A DNA stretch of 6,336 nt from CAYGZA01 sp964354135 (lineage in GTDB: Bacteria > Planctomycetota > Planctomycetia > Pirellulales > Thermoguttaceae): assembly GCA_964354135.1 (NCBI GenBank), contig CAYGZA010000355.1, positions 1 through 6,336 on the forward strand, given 5' to 3'. Below, one piece after another: positions 1 to 6,336 of this stretch. Position numbers and translations under genes: made by a program. Position 1 is the stretch's first letter. Every line of letters starts with the position of its first letter. The notes below the pieces were generated by a model. That model worked only from the letters and a program-made list of their open reading frames with translations. It was not told the DNA's origin and did not search any database.

Positions 1-1888
<1,888 letters not shown>

Positions 1889-2091
1889 AGAGAATCACCC
1901 TTTGATGTTAGGCGGGGGGCTGCCGGGATGGGGAATTGGCCGGGGGCGGCGCGCAGGCCTACCCCTGCGGTCGAAGGCCGTCCAAAAAGGATGGTGGGAT
2001 TCCACAAAGTCAAGCAATTCCTGCCCGCGCACACCACCATCTCCCTTCGGTGCGGGCGCCGTCGGGGGAACGGTGGTTGTCTTGATGGATG
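1889..2091 (-). other. rplL-rpoB intercistronic region with potential RNA structure
   Basis: This 203-bp gap separates the rplL stop from the rpoB start. I find no gene in it. On the transcribed strand it can form a GCCCGC/GCGGGC stem (2052-2057 with 2023-2028) and a competing ACCACC/GGTGGT pairing (2072-2077 with 2033-2038). No U-run follows either stem, so neither looks like an intrinsic terminator. A TTGACT hexamer (2008-2013) has no acceptable -10 element at normal spacing. In E. coli the same gap contains a partial attenuator and an RNase III cleavage site that set the rpoB:rplL ratio. An equivalent role here is inference from position only. Confidence 0.4.
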
Positions 2092-2505
2092 CTACTTGAT
2101 CGATACGGTCGCACCGGCGGCTTCGAGCTGGGCCTTCAGTTTCTCGGCGTCCTCCTTGGAGATGCCTTCCTTGACCTTGGCCGGGACTCCCTCCACCAAA
2201 TCCTTGGCTTCCTTGAGGCCCAAACCGGTGGCCGCGCGGACCTCCTTGATCACGCCGATCTTCTTGTCGCCGTAGCCTTCGAGGACTACGTCGAACTCGG
2301 TTTTCTCGGGCTTGGCCTCGGCGGCGGCGCCGGCGGCGCCCGAGGCGGCCATCATCACCGCCCCGGCGGCGGCGGGCTTGATGCCGTGGACCGCCTCCAG
2401 GTAGTCGCTCAGCTCCTTGGCCTGCTTGAGGGTCAGTTCGACGATTTTCTCGCCGAGTTCCTTGGTCGTTGGAGAGAACTCTCGGATTGCCTGGTCAGTC
2501 GCCAT
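2092..2505 (-). CDS. rplL: 50S ribosomal protein L7/L12
   Basis: L7/L12 is the multicopy stalk protein that binds L10 through its N-terminal domain and recruits translation GTPases (EF-Tu, EF-G, IF2, RF3) through its C-terminal domain. The 137-aa product has a helical dimerisation domain (about 1-42), an Ala/Gly-rich flexible hinge (about 44-66) and the globular domain (about 69-137) with the family motifs EKTEFDVVL, KKIGVIKEVR, GLGLKEAKDLVEGVP and the C-terminal GATVSIK. It is slightly longer than the 120-130 aa usual for the family, mostly because of about ten extra N-terminal residues. The ATG at 2505 is preceded by AAAGGA (2517-2522) at an 11-nt spacing, a little long. It lies between rplJ and rpoB, as is normal, behind a strong hairpin. 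Confidence 0.98.
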   Translation of the reverse strand: MATDQAIREFSPTTKELGEKIVELTLKQAKELSDYLEAVHGIKPAAAGAVMMAASGAAGAAAEAKPEKTEFDVVLEGYGDKKIGVIKEVRAATGLGLKEAKDLVEGVPAKVKEGISKEDAEKLKAQLEAAGATVSIK

Positions 2506-2535
2506 CGCGGGATTCGTCCTTTCTCGTCTAACGGG

Positions 2536-2578
2536 GTGTCGCGGCGGGCCTCACGGGAAATCGCCGCCAACGCGACAC
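2536..2578 (-). other. Stem-loop upstream of rplL
   Basis: A perfect 8-bp inverted repeat, GTGTCGCG at 2536-2543 and CGCGACAC at 2571-2578, lies in the rplJ-rplL gap. The stem can extend past a 3-nt bulge (2568-2570) by GCGG/CCGC (2544-2547 with 2564-2567). Its transcript-3' base is 30 nt before the rplL start, just upstream of the AAAGGA ribosome binding site. No U-tract follows, so it is unlikely to be an intrinsic terminator. It could be a processing or stabilising structure that helps raise L12 above L10. That role is inferred from position. Confidence 0.5.
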
Positions 2579-2609
2579 GGTGTAAGTCAGGTTATTCTGT
2601 TCTGCCAGC

Positions 2610-2630
2610 GGGAGGGCTCTCCCAAAGCCC
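2610..2630 (-). other. Two mutually exclusive small hairpins after rplJ
   Basis: About 30 nt downstream of the rplJ stop the same bases can form either GGGCT/AGCCC (2614-2618 with 2626-2630, 7-nt loop) or GGGAG/CTCCC (2610-2614 with 2619-2623, 4-nt loop). The two stems overlap, so only one can form at a time. There is no U-run. In GC-rich DNA short stems like these arise easily, so function is uncertain. Confidence 0.25.
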
Positions 2631-2658
2631 GATCGGGTGGTGCCGATTCCTTTCCGCC

Positions 2659-3210
2659 TCAGGGCTGGGCTCCTTCCGGCGCCGGGGCCCCTTCCTCCTC
2701 GCCACCCAATTGCTTGATTTGACCGGCCAGCGTGCCCCCCGCCGCGCCGATCTGGGCCGCCAGCACGGCCCCCGGAGCGAGGATCTGGCCCGCCAGGATC
2801 GACAACTGCTCCTCCCGGCTGGGCCACTTGCTCACCGCCCAAACCCGATCCGGGGCGAGCTTCTCGCCATCGAGCACGCCGCCCACGGCCGCGAAGGGAG
2901 CGAAACGGGGGTTCAGGGCCAATCGCGTCACCTCCTTGGCCAGCGCGACAATGTCCCCGCCTCCCCAACAGATCGCCGCCGATCCGGCGACCCCGTCGAA
3001 CAACGGGGCCAACGAGGTCCCGGCGGCAGCCCTCACCGCCAGACTGTTCTTGACCAACATCACGCGGATGTTCTTCTGCTGGAGTTCCGTCCGCAGCCGG
3101 TTGGTGGCGTTCGCATCCAAGCCGACCAGGTTGACCAGCAGGGCCTCGTCGATCCCCTGGAGCCGGCGACGCAGGTGTTCGGTGATCAGGTTCTTGACGT
3201 ACTTGCTCAT
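2659..3210 (-). CDS. rplJ: 50S ribosomal protein L10
   Basis: L10 anchors the L7/L12 dimers to the ribosome and, with L11, forms the base of the GTPase-associated stalk. The 183-aa product shows an N-terminal RNA-binding domain beginning MSKYVKNLITEHL, the family motif VKNSLAVRAA (53-62), a glycine-rich segment (72-86) and a helical C-terminal spine (about 133-170) expected to carry the L12 binding sites. An acidic and proline-rich tail (171-183) extends beyond E. coli L10 (165 aa) but is within the family range. The ATG at 3210 has only a weak AAGAG-like sequence ahead of it. A GCCGC/GCGGC stem-loop (3225-3240) lies just upstream. It follows rplA by 64 bp and precedes rplL, the standard L10-L12 pair. 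Confidence 0.98.
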   Translation of the reverse strand: MSKYVKNLITEHLRRRLQGIDEALLVNLVGLDANATNRLRTELQQKNIRVMLVKNSLAVRAAAGTSLAPLFDGVAGSAAICWGGGDIVALAKEVTRLALNPRFAPFAAVGGVLDGEKLAPDRVWAVSKWPSREEQLSILAGQILAPGAVLAAQIGAAGGTLAGQIKQLGGEEEGAPAPEGAQP

Positions 3211-3274
3211 GTGCTCTTGACGCTGCCGCTATCCGGCGGCTCTTGTGGTGTGAAGTCCGCCCGAGGAGTCCCCC
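3211..3274 (-). other. Short rplA-rplJ gap with a small stem-loop
   Basis: The 64-bp gap contains one GCCGC/GCGGC stem with a 6-nt loop (3225-3229 with 3236-3240) and no strong Shine-Dalgarno sequence or promoter. It is too short to hold the large L10(L12)4-binding leader known upstream of rplJ in E. coli and Bacillus, unless part of that structure lies inside rplA. How rplJ is initiated is unclear. Coupling to rplA translation is possible. Confidence 0.4.
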
Positions 3275-3955
3275 TCAAGCCGCGATCCGCACGCTGGGGC
3301 TCATCGTGGCGCTCAAAGCGATCCCCTTGACGTATTGCCCGCGCACGCTCGCGGGCTTCAAGCCGAGGATGTGGTTGATGAACGCCTGGACGTTCTCGGT
3401 TAGTTTCTGCTGATCGAAGCTCAACTTGCCGACCACGGCGTGGATGATCCCGCCCGCGTCGTTGCGGAACTCGACCTTGCCGGCCTTGTATTCGCGGACC
3501 GTCTTCGCCACGTCGGGGGTAACGGTGCCGGCCCTGGGCGAGGGCATGAGTCCCCGCGGGCCGAGGACCTTGCCCAACGGGCCGACCACGCCCATCATGT
3601 CCGGGGCCGCAATGCAGACGTCGAAATCGGTCCATCCCCCTTTGATCTTCTCGGCCAGCTCGGTCCCGCCGACCTCGTCGGCCCCGGCGGCCCGGGCGTC
3701 ATCGACCTTGTCCCCCTTGGCGAACACGATGACCCGCAAGGTCTTGCCGATCCCGTGCGGCAGGACGATCGAGCCGCGGACGATCTGGTCGGCCTGCTTG
3801 GGGTCCACGCCCAGGCGGATGGCGATTCCCACCGTCTGGTCGAACTTCGTATTGTTGAAGGTCTTCAAGAGCGCTACCGCCTGAGCCACCGGCAAGGGCG
3901 TCTTGCCGGGGACCTTCGCCGCCATGGCCCTCATGCGCTTTGATTGCTTAGGCAT
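3275..3955 (-). CDS. rplA: 50S ribosomal protein L1
   Basis: L1 binds 23S rRNA at the mobile L1 stalk beside the E site and in E. coli also represses its own mRNA. The 226-aa product is full length (E. coli 234 aa). It has the N-terminal MPKQSKRMRAM block, an RNA-binding domain with FDQTVGIAIRLGVDPKQ and VRGSIVLPHGIGK (59-71), a central Rossmann-like domain (about 72-155) and the L1 signature GKVLGPRGLMPSPRAGTVTP (128-147). The C-terminal ATMSP motif corresponds to the usual STMG. The ATG at 3955 is preferred over the in-frame ATGs at 3934 and 3925 because MPK.SKR.. matches family N-termini. No Shine-Dalgarno sequence is visible: the bases ahead of the start are a heptad repeat array. rplK lies 84 bp upstream. 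Confidence 0.98.
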   Translation of the reverse strand: MPKQSKRMRAMAAKVPGKTPLPVAQAVALLKTFNNTKFDQTVGIAIRLGVDPKQADQIVRGSIVLPHGIGKTLRVIVFAKGDKVDDARAAGADEVGGTELAEKIKGGWTDFDVCIAAPDMMGVVGPLGKVLGPRGLMPSPRAGTVTPDVAKTVREYKAGKVEFRNDAGGIIHAVVGKLSFDQQKLTENVQAFINHILGLKPASVRGQYVKGIALSATMSPSVRIAA

Positions 3956-3958
3956 AAG

Positions 3959-4038
3959 TATCAGCTTTCAGCTTTCAGCTTTCAGCTATCAGCTATCAGC
4001 CCACAACGCAGACGCTGATAGCTCGATGCTGATAGCTG
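3959..4038 (-). repeat. Heptad repeat array A (rplK-rplA gap) with inverted copies
   Basis: Six uninterrupted 7-bp units occupy 3959-4000; on the plus strand each reads T(A/T)TCAGC, on the transcript GCTGA(A/T)A. A 13-nt spacer (4001-4013) follows, then two inverted units, GCTGATA at 4014-4020 and 4028-4034. AGCTATCAGC (3991-4000) pairs perfectly with GCTGATAGCT (4014-4023), and CAGCTATC (3983-3990) with GATAGCTG (4031-4038), giving a 10-bp stem, a one-sided bulge and an 8-bp stem. The array starts immediately at the rplK stop codon and ends 3 bp before the rplA ATG, so it fills the whole gap. Its base composition is much lower in GC than the surrounding genes. Confidence 0.9.
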
Positions 4039-4039
4039 C

Positions 4040-4465
4040 TCAGTCCACCACGTCCAATCCCATGCTCCGGGCCGTGCCTTCGATGATCCTTCGGGCATGG
4101 TCCATGTCGCGGGCGTTCAGGTCGGCCATCTTCCGCTTGACGATGTCCTCGATCTGCGTGTGGGTCACCCTGCCGACTTTTTCCTTGGGGGTCGTGCCCG
4201 ATCCCTTGGCAATGCCGGCCGCCTGCTTGAGCAGGTCCACCGCGGCGGGGCTCTTCGTCTCCATCTCGAAGGTGCGATCGTTGAAAACGCGAACCACCAC
4301 CGGGATCCGCAGCCCCTGCTGATCTTTCGTGCGCTCGTTGAACTGCTGCACGAACTGCCCCAAGTTAATCCCAAACCGCCCCAACGAGGTCCCCACCGGC
4401 GGGGCCGGGGTCGCTTGGCCGCCAGGAACCTGGAACCTCACTTGTCCGACCAGTTGCTTTGCCAT
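4040..4465 (-). CDS. rplK: 50S ribosomal protein L11
   Basis: L11 binds the GTPase-associated region of 23S rRNA (helices 43/44) and is required for stringent-response sensing by RelA and for thiostrepton action. The 141-aa product matches the family length. It has the N-terminal domain with VPGGQATPAPPVGTSLG (13-29, keeping the paired prolines near the thiostrepton site), the linker, and the C-terminal RNA-binding domain ending in the signature EGTARSMGL (129-137). The GTSLGR version of the usual GPALGQ motif is a lineage variant. The ATG at 4465 gives the family MAK start. It has no canonical Shine-Dalgarno sequence next to it, only GAAAGA at the end of a heptad array. Heptad arrays flank the gene on both sides. 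It lies between nusG and rplA, the usual order. Confidence 0.98.
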   Translation of the reverse strand: MAKQLVGQVRFQVPGGQATPAPPVGTSLGRFGINLGQFVQQFNERTKDQQGLRIPVVVRVFNDRTFEMETKSPAAVDLLKQAAGIAKGSGTTPKEKVGRVTHTQIEDIVKRKMADLNARDMDHARRIIEGTARSMGLDVVD

Positions 4466-4467
4466 TC

Positions 4468-4567
4468 TTTCAGCTATCAGCTTTCAGCGATCAGCTTTCA
4501 GCGATCAGCTTTCAGTTTTCAGCGGGCGACGACCAAGCTGATTGCTGATTGCTGATTGCTGATAGCT
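4468..4567 (-). repeat. Heptad repeat array B (nusG-rplK gap) with inverted copies
   Basis: Eight consecutive 7-bp units occupy 4468-4523. On the plus strand they are TTTCAGC, TATCAGC, TTTCAGC, GATCAGC, TTTCAGC, GATCAGC, TTTCAGT and TTTCAGC. A 13-nt spacer (4524-4536) follows, then four inverted units, three GCTGATT and one GCTGATA (4537-4564). AGCTATCAGC (4472-4481) is a perfect inverted partner of GCTGATAGCT (4558-4567), and the inner units pair imperfectly, so the transcript can fold into a long hairpin. The array starts 7 bp after the nusG stop and ends 2 bp before the rplK ATG. It shares its unit, spacer length and layout with array A on the other side of rplK. Confidence 0.9.
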
Positions 4568-4574
4568 CTCCCTG
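4568..4574 (-). promoter_or_regulatory. Shine-Dalgarno-like CAGGGAG just after the nusG stop
   Basis: Directly after the nusG TAA the transcript reads CAGGGAG, the only purine-rich Shine-Dalgarno-like sequence in the nusG-rplK gap. It is about 100 nt from the rplK ATG, too far to act directly. If the outer AGCTATCAGC/GCTGATAGCT stem of array B forms, GGGAG would lie about 6 nt from the ATG across the base of the hairpin. This is a structural hypothesis, not a demonstrated site. Confidence 0.3.
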
Positions 4575-5723
4575 TTACACCGCCTCAATCTGCCAGTATT
4601 CGATGTCCACGGGCGTGCTGCGTCCGAAGATGTTGATCAGCACCGTCACGCGCCCGTTGGTCTCGTCGATGCTGGCCACGTCCCCCTCGAAGTTCTCGAA
4701 CGTCCCCTCCTTGATCTTGACGTGGTCGCCGACGTTGAAACTGATCTTCAGTTTCGGGGCCTCGTCCGTCCTCTCCACCTGCTTGGCGAGGATGGCCGCG
4801 ACCTCCCGCTCGTGCATCGGGGTCGGATGCCCCGCCGCTCCGGTGAAATCCCCGATCCCCGGCGTCTCCCGGACCAGGAACCATGTCTCCTCGTTGATCT
4901 CCATCTGCACCACGAGGTAGCCCGGGTACAGCTTCCGCTTGAAGACCTTCCGCTTTCCCGCCTTGAACTCGGTGACCTTCTCCGTCGGCACGATGATGTC
5001 GCCGAAGAAGAAGTCCAACCCGGCGATGGCGACCCTCCGGCGGAGTCCCTCGCGGATGCTGTCCTCCCGATTGCTCTGCACTTTGAGGATGTACCAGTCC
5101 ATCTTGTCCGACTTCGGGACCGGCGGGGCCGGCACCGGCTTGGCCGCCTCCTTGGGCGGCTTGGCCTTGGCCCTTGCCTCGGCCGGCTCGGGCTTCGGAA
5201 CGGCCCCGGCAGACTCCGGCGCGACCGGCACCTCAACCGGCGGAGGCTCCCCCGGAACCACGACGGCCGCGGATTCCGCGAACATCTCCACGGGCTGGGG
5301 CCCCGCCGCTACGTCGGCGACGACGGATTCCGCCATGGGCTCCGTCACCGCGGGTTCCGCCACGGGTCCGGCGACCGCGGGTTCCGCCACGGGTCCGGCG
5401 ACCCCGGGTCCCGCCACGGGTCCGGCGGTCTCAGGCTCGGCTGCCGCCGCGGCGGTTTCGGGCGCCACCGCCGCCTCGACCGGCGGCAGTTCCGGCGGCA
5501 CCTCGACCGGTGGAGGTGCCGCCGCCCTTTCCACGGCCTCGAGGGCGGGGAGCGATTCGGGGGCCTGCGTCTGGGGCGGCGGAGGCACTGCCGAAGACGC
5601 GACCGGGGCACTTTCCGACTGGGGCGTCGGGGACAAGGCGTCCTGCCCGGCACCCGGCTCCGCCGCGCCGCTTGGGAGCGGGCCGGCGGGCTCGAGAATC
5701 GGGTTGTTCGGCTGGTCTGTCAC
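4575..5723 (-). CDS. nusG: Transcription termination/antitermination factor NusG with long N-terminal extension
   Basis: NusG binds RNA polymerase through its NGN domain and contacts Rho or ribosomal protein S10 through its KOW domain. The chosen start is GTG at 5723, preceded by AAAAGGA at an 8-nt spacing, giving 382 aa. Residues 208-382 form a complete NusG: NGN starting MDWYILKVQSNRED, with KRKLYPGYLVVQM and TPGIGDFTG, then KOW with FNVGDHVKIKEGTFENFEG (329-347) and a C-terminal IFGRSTPVDIEY. Residues 1-207 are extra: low complexity, rich in Pro, Ala, Glu and Val, mostly acidic, becoming Lys/Pro/Ala-rich near 176-207. They include four copies of a 9-residue repeat (100-135) and two PPPVEVP motifs (70-76, 160-166). 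Typical NusG is about 180 aa. An in-frame ATG at 5102 would give the 175-aa canonical form. The gene sits between secE and rplK. Confidence 0.95.
   Translation of the reverse strand: MTDQPNNPILEPAGPLPSGAAEPGAGQDALSPTPQSESAPVASSAVPPPPQTQAPESLPALEAVERAAAPPPVEVPPELPPVEAAVAPETAAAAAEPETAGPVAGPGVAGPVAEPAVAGPVAEPAVTEPMAESVVADVAAGPQPVEMFAESAAVVVPGEPPPVEVPVAPESAGAVPKPEPAEARAKAKPPKEAAKPVPAPPVPKSDKMDWYILKVQSNREDSIREGLRRRVAIAGLDFFFGDIIVPTEKVTEFKAGKRKVFKRKLYPGYLVVQMEINEETWFLVRETPGIGDFTGAAGHPTPMHEREVAAILAKQVERTDEAPKLKISFNVGDHVKIKEGTFENFEGDVASIDETNGRVTVLINIFGRSTPVDIEYWQIEAV
5319..5426 (-). repeat. 27-bp in-frame tandem repeat inside nusG
   Basis: Four adjacent 27-bp units (5400-5426, 5373-5399, 5346-5372 and 5319-5345) encode AGPVAGPGV, AGPVAEPAV, AGPVAEPAV and the diverged TEPMAESVV. 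The second and third units differ by one base, GTC against GTG. The near identity of the middle units points to recent slippage or unequal exchange, and the in-frame unit length means copy number can change without breaking the NusG frame. Confidence 0.9.
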
Positions 5724-5816
5724 GCCTTGCGTCCTTTTCTGATTCCCAATCGACCGAAAGCCCCTTTCAGCCTCACGCGGCCCAGAGAGGCCCCTCCTCC
5801 CCGCGGCCACCGCTTC
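5724..5816 (-). promoter_or_regulatory. secE-nusG gap: nusG ribosome binding site and small hairpin
   Basis: The 93-bp gap contains AAAAGGA (5732-5738), the best ribosome binding site for the nusG GTG at 5723, which argues against the in-frame GTG at 5810 that has none. A CTGAAAG/CTTTCGG hairpin with a 3-nt loop (5754-5760 with 5764-5770, one G-U pair) lies just upstream. It contains a lone copy of the TTTCAGC heptad (5765-5771), which could be chance. No promoter is evident. Confidence 0.5.
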
Positions 5817-6236
5817 CTAAATCACCCATCGCAACGCGAACGTCCAAAACGCGTCGAAGGCGAACAACACCGCCGCCAAAGCGAAGATCGTGACCAGGAC
5901 CACCAGGGAGCTGCGGAACAGCTCGCTCCGGGAAGGCCACGACACCTTGTTCATCTCCGCCTCTACGGCGATGAGGAAATCGGCGCACCGCGGCACGTTG
6001 ACCAGGCGGTACGCCGTCCACCAAAACACCATCGCCAACACGGAGGGGACCGCTCCGCTAACCAAGGGAATCCCGAGGGAAGAGTCAATGCGGTTCTCCA
6101 GCATGGTTTGGCTCAGCTGCCAACAGCCGATCCCGACGGCCAACGCGACCGCCGCAAACGTAACCTGCCGGGTGATGCGACCCTGGTTCCGCTTGTAGAT
6201 GCCGGCGTGGAACAGTTCCTGGAATAACGCGTTCAC
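5817..6236 (-). CDS. secE: Preprotein translocase subunit SecE
   Basis: SecE is the essential clamp subunit that holds SecY in the SecYEG inner-membrane protein-conducting channel. The 139-aa product has three predicted membrane segments (about 24-42, 59-79 and 110-135), like the 127-aa E. coli protein and unlike the minimal single-span SecE of many bacteria. The conserved cytoplasmic amphipathic helix and hinge are present as EAEMNKVSWPSRSELFRSS (92-110), containing the family signature KVSWPS, followed by the conserved third span. The start is GTG at 6236, preceded by AGGTGA at a 9-nt spacing. tRNA-Trp ends 47 bp upstream and nusG follows, a very common bacterial arrangement that suggests a shared transcript. 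Confidence 0.97.
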   Translation of the reverse strand: MNALFQELFHAGIYKRNQGRITRQVTFAAVALAVGIGCWQLSQTMLENRIDSSLGIPLVSGAVPSVLAMVFWWTAYRLVNVPRCADFLIAVEAEMNKVSWPSRSELFRSSLVVLVTIFALAAVLFAFDAFWTFALRWVI

Positions 6237-6283
6237 CGCGCTTGGTCACCTGGGTTTGCGTATCGATCGAACCGAAACAGTAA

Positions 6284-6336
6284 TGGCAGGGGCGGGGGGA
6301 CTCGAACTCCCAACCGCTGGTTTTGGAGACCAGTGC
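6284..6336 (-). tRNA. trnW: tRNA-Trp (CCA anticodon), 3' part; 5' end outside window
   Basis: The 53 nt in the window correspond to tRNA positions 24-76. The anticodon arm is CTGGT, loop CTCCAAA, ACCAG, giving anticodon CCA and tryptophan identity. The T-loop is TTCGAGT, the 3' acceptor strand is CGCCCCT, the discriminator is G73 as in bacterial tRNA-Trp, and CCA is encoded (6284-6286). The T-stem has one A52-C62 mismatch (GGGAG against CCCCC), where E. coli has A-U. The D-arm and 5' acceptor strand lie beyond the right edge. It is immediately upstream of secE. Confidence 0.95.

Noticed and set aside
1985..2013. Promoter for rpoB with TTGACT as -35
   Set aside because: At 16-18 bp spacing the -10 position is CCTTTT-like, not a credible -10 element.
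2536..2578. Rho-independent terminator between rplJ and rplL
   Set aside because: The stem is strong but no U-run follows, and termination before the highly expressed rplL would make little sense.
2089..3330. 413-codon plus-strand open frame over rplL and rplJ
   Set aside because: Antisense shadow of two clear ribosomal protein genes in GC-rich DNA; no family resemblance.
3207..3635. 142-codon minus-strand open frame over the end of rplA and the rplA-rplJ gap
   Set aside because: Mostly overlaps rplA in another frame, is Arg/Gly-rich without motifs, and overlaps the rplJ start.
3959..4567. CRISPR array
   Set aside because: The units are 7 bp and directly adjacent, without unique spacers between repeats of 25-40 bp, and no cas gene is present.
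5765..5771. A third heptad array in the secE-nusG gap
   Set aside because: Only a single TTTCAGC is present; one exact 7-mer in a window this size on two strands is expected by chance.
5724..5810. Upstream GTG at 5810 as the nusG start
   Set aside because: It lies 6 nt after the secE stop with no ribosome binding site; the GTG at 5723 has AAAAGGA at 8 nt.
4722..6227. 501-codon plus-strand open frame over nusG and secE
   Set aside because: Antisense shadow with Arg/Gly/His-rich translation produced by the Pro/Ala-rich nusG extension; no domain recognised.

Overview
The window holds the classic bacterial secE-nusG-ribosomal protein-RNA polymerase cluster, read entirely on the minus strand. 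In transcription order (high to low coordinates) it contains tRNA-Trp (5' part outside the window), secE, nusG, rplK (L11), rplA (L1), rplJ (L10), rplL (L7/L12) and the first 629 codons of rpoB, which runs off the left edge. Every gene has the expected family motifs and length except NusG, which carries a long extra N-terminus. The DNA is GC-rich, so large spurious open frames occur on both strands. The style of the proteins (RpoB N-terminus, L11 with PPVGTSLGR, extended NusG) suggests a Planctomycetota bacterium. That is an inference from remembered family style and was not tested by a search.

Layout: tRNA-Trp ends at 6284 and secE starts 47 bp later. A 93-bp gap leads to nusG, whose likely start is a GTG at 5723 with a good ribosome binding site. 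The nusG product is about 382 aa: roughly 207 aa of Pro/Ala/Glu/Val-rich low-complexity sequence, partly built from a 27-bp tandem repeat, followed by a normal NusG (NGN plus KOW). The gaps before rplK and before rplA are filled by arrays of a 7-bp repeat (GCTGAAA/GCTGATA), each with direct copies, a 13-nt spacer and then inverted copies, so each transcript can fold into a long hairpin. Neither rplK nor rplA has an obvious Shine-Dalgarno sequence of its own. The rplA-rplJ gap is only 64 bp. The rplJ-rplL gap (153 bp) holds a perfect 8-bp-stem hairpin. The rplL-rpoB gap (203 bp) holds GC-rich potential structure but no clear terminator or promoter.

Together the genes supply the translocon subunit SecE, the transcription elongation factor NusG, the L11/L1 and L10/L12 stalk proteins of the large ribosomal subunit, and the RNA polymerase beta subunit. 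The gene content is housekeeping. The parts worth attention are non-coding or low-complexity: the paired heptad arrays bracketing rplK, the NusG extension with an internal canonical start, and the intercistronic RNA structures. I see no defence system, mobile element, CRISPR array or other accessory system.
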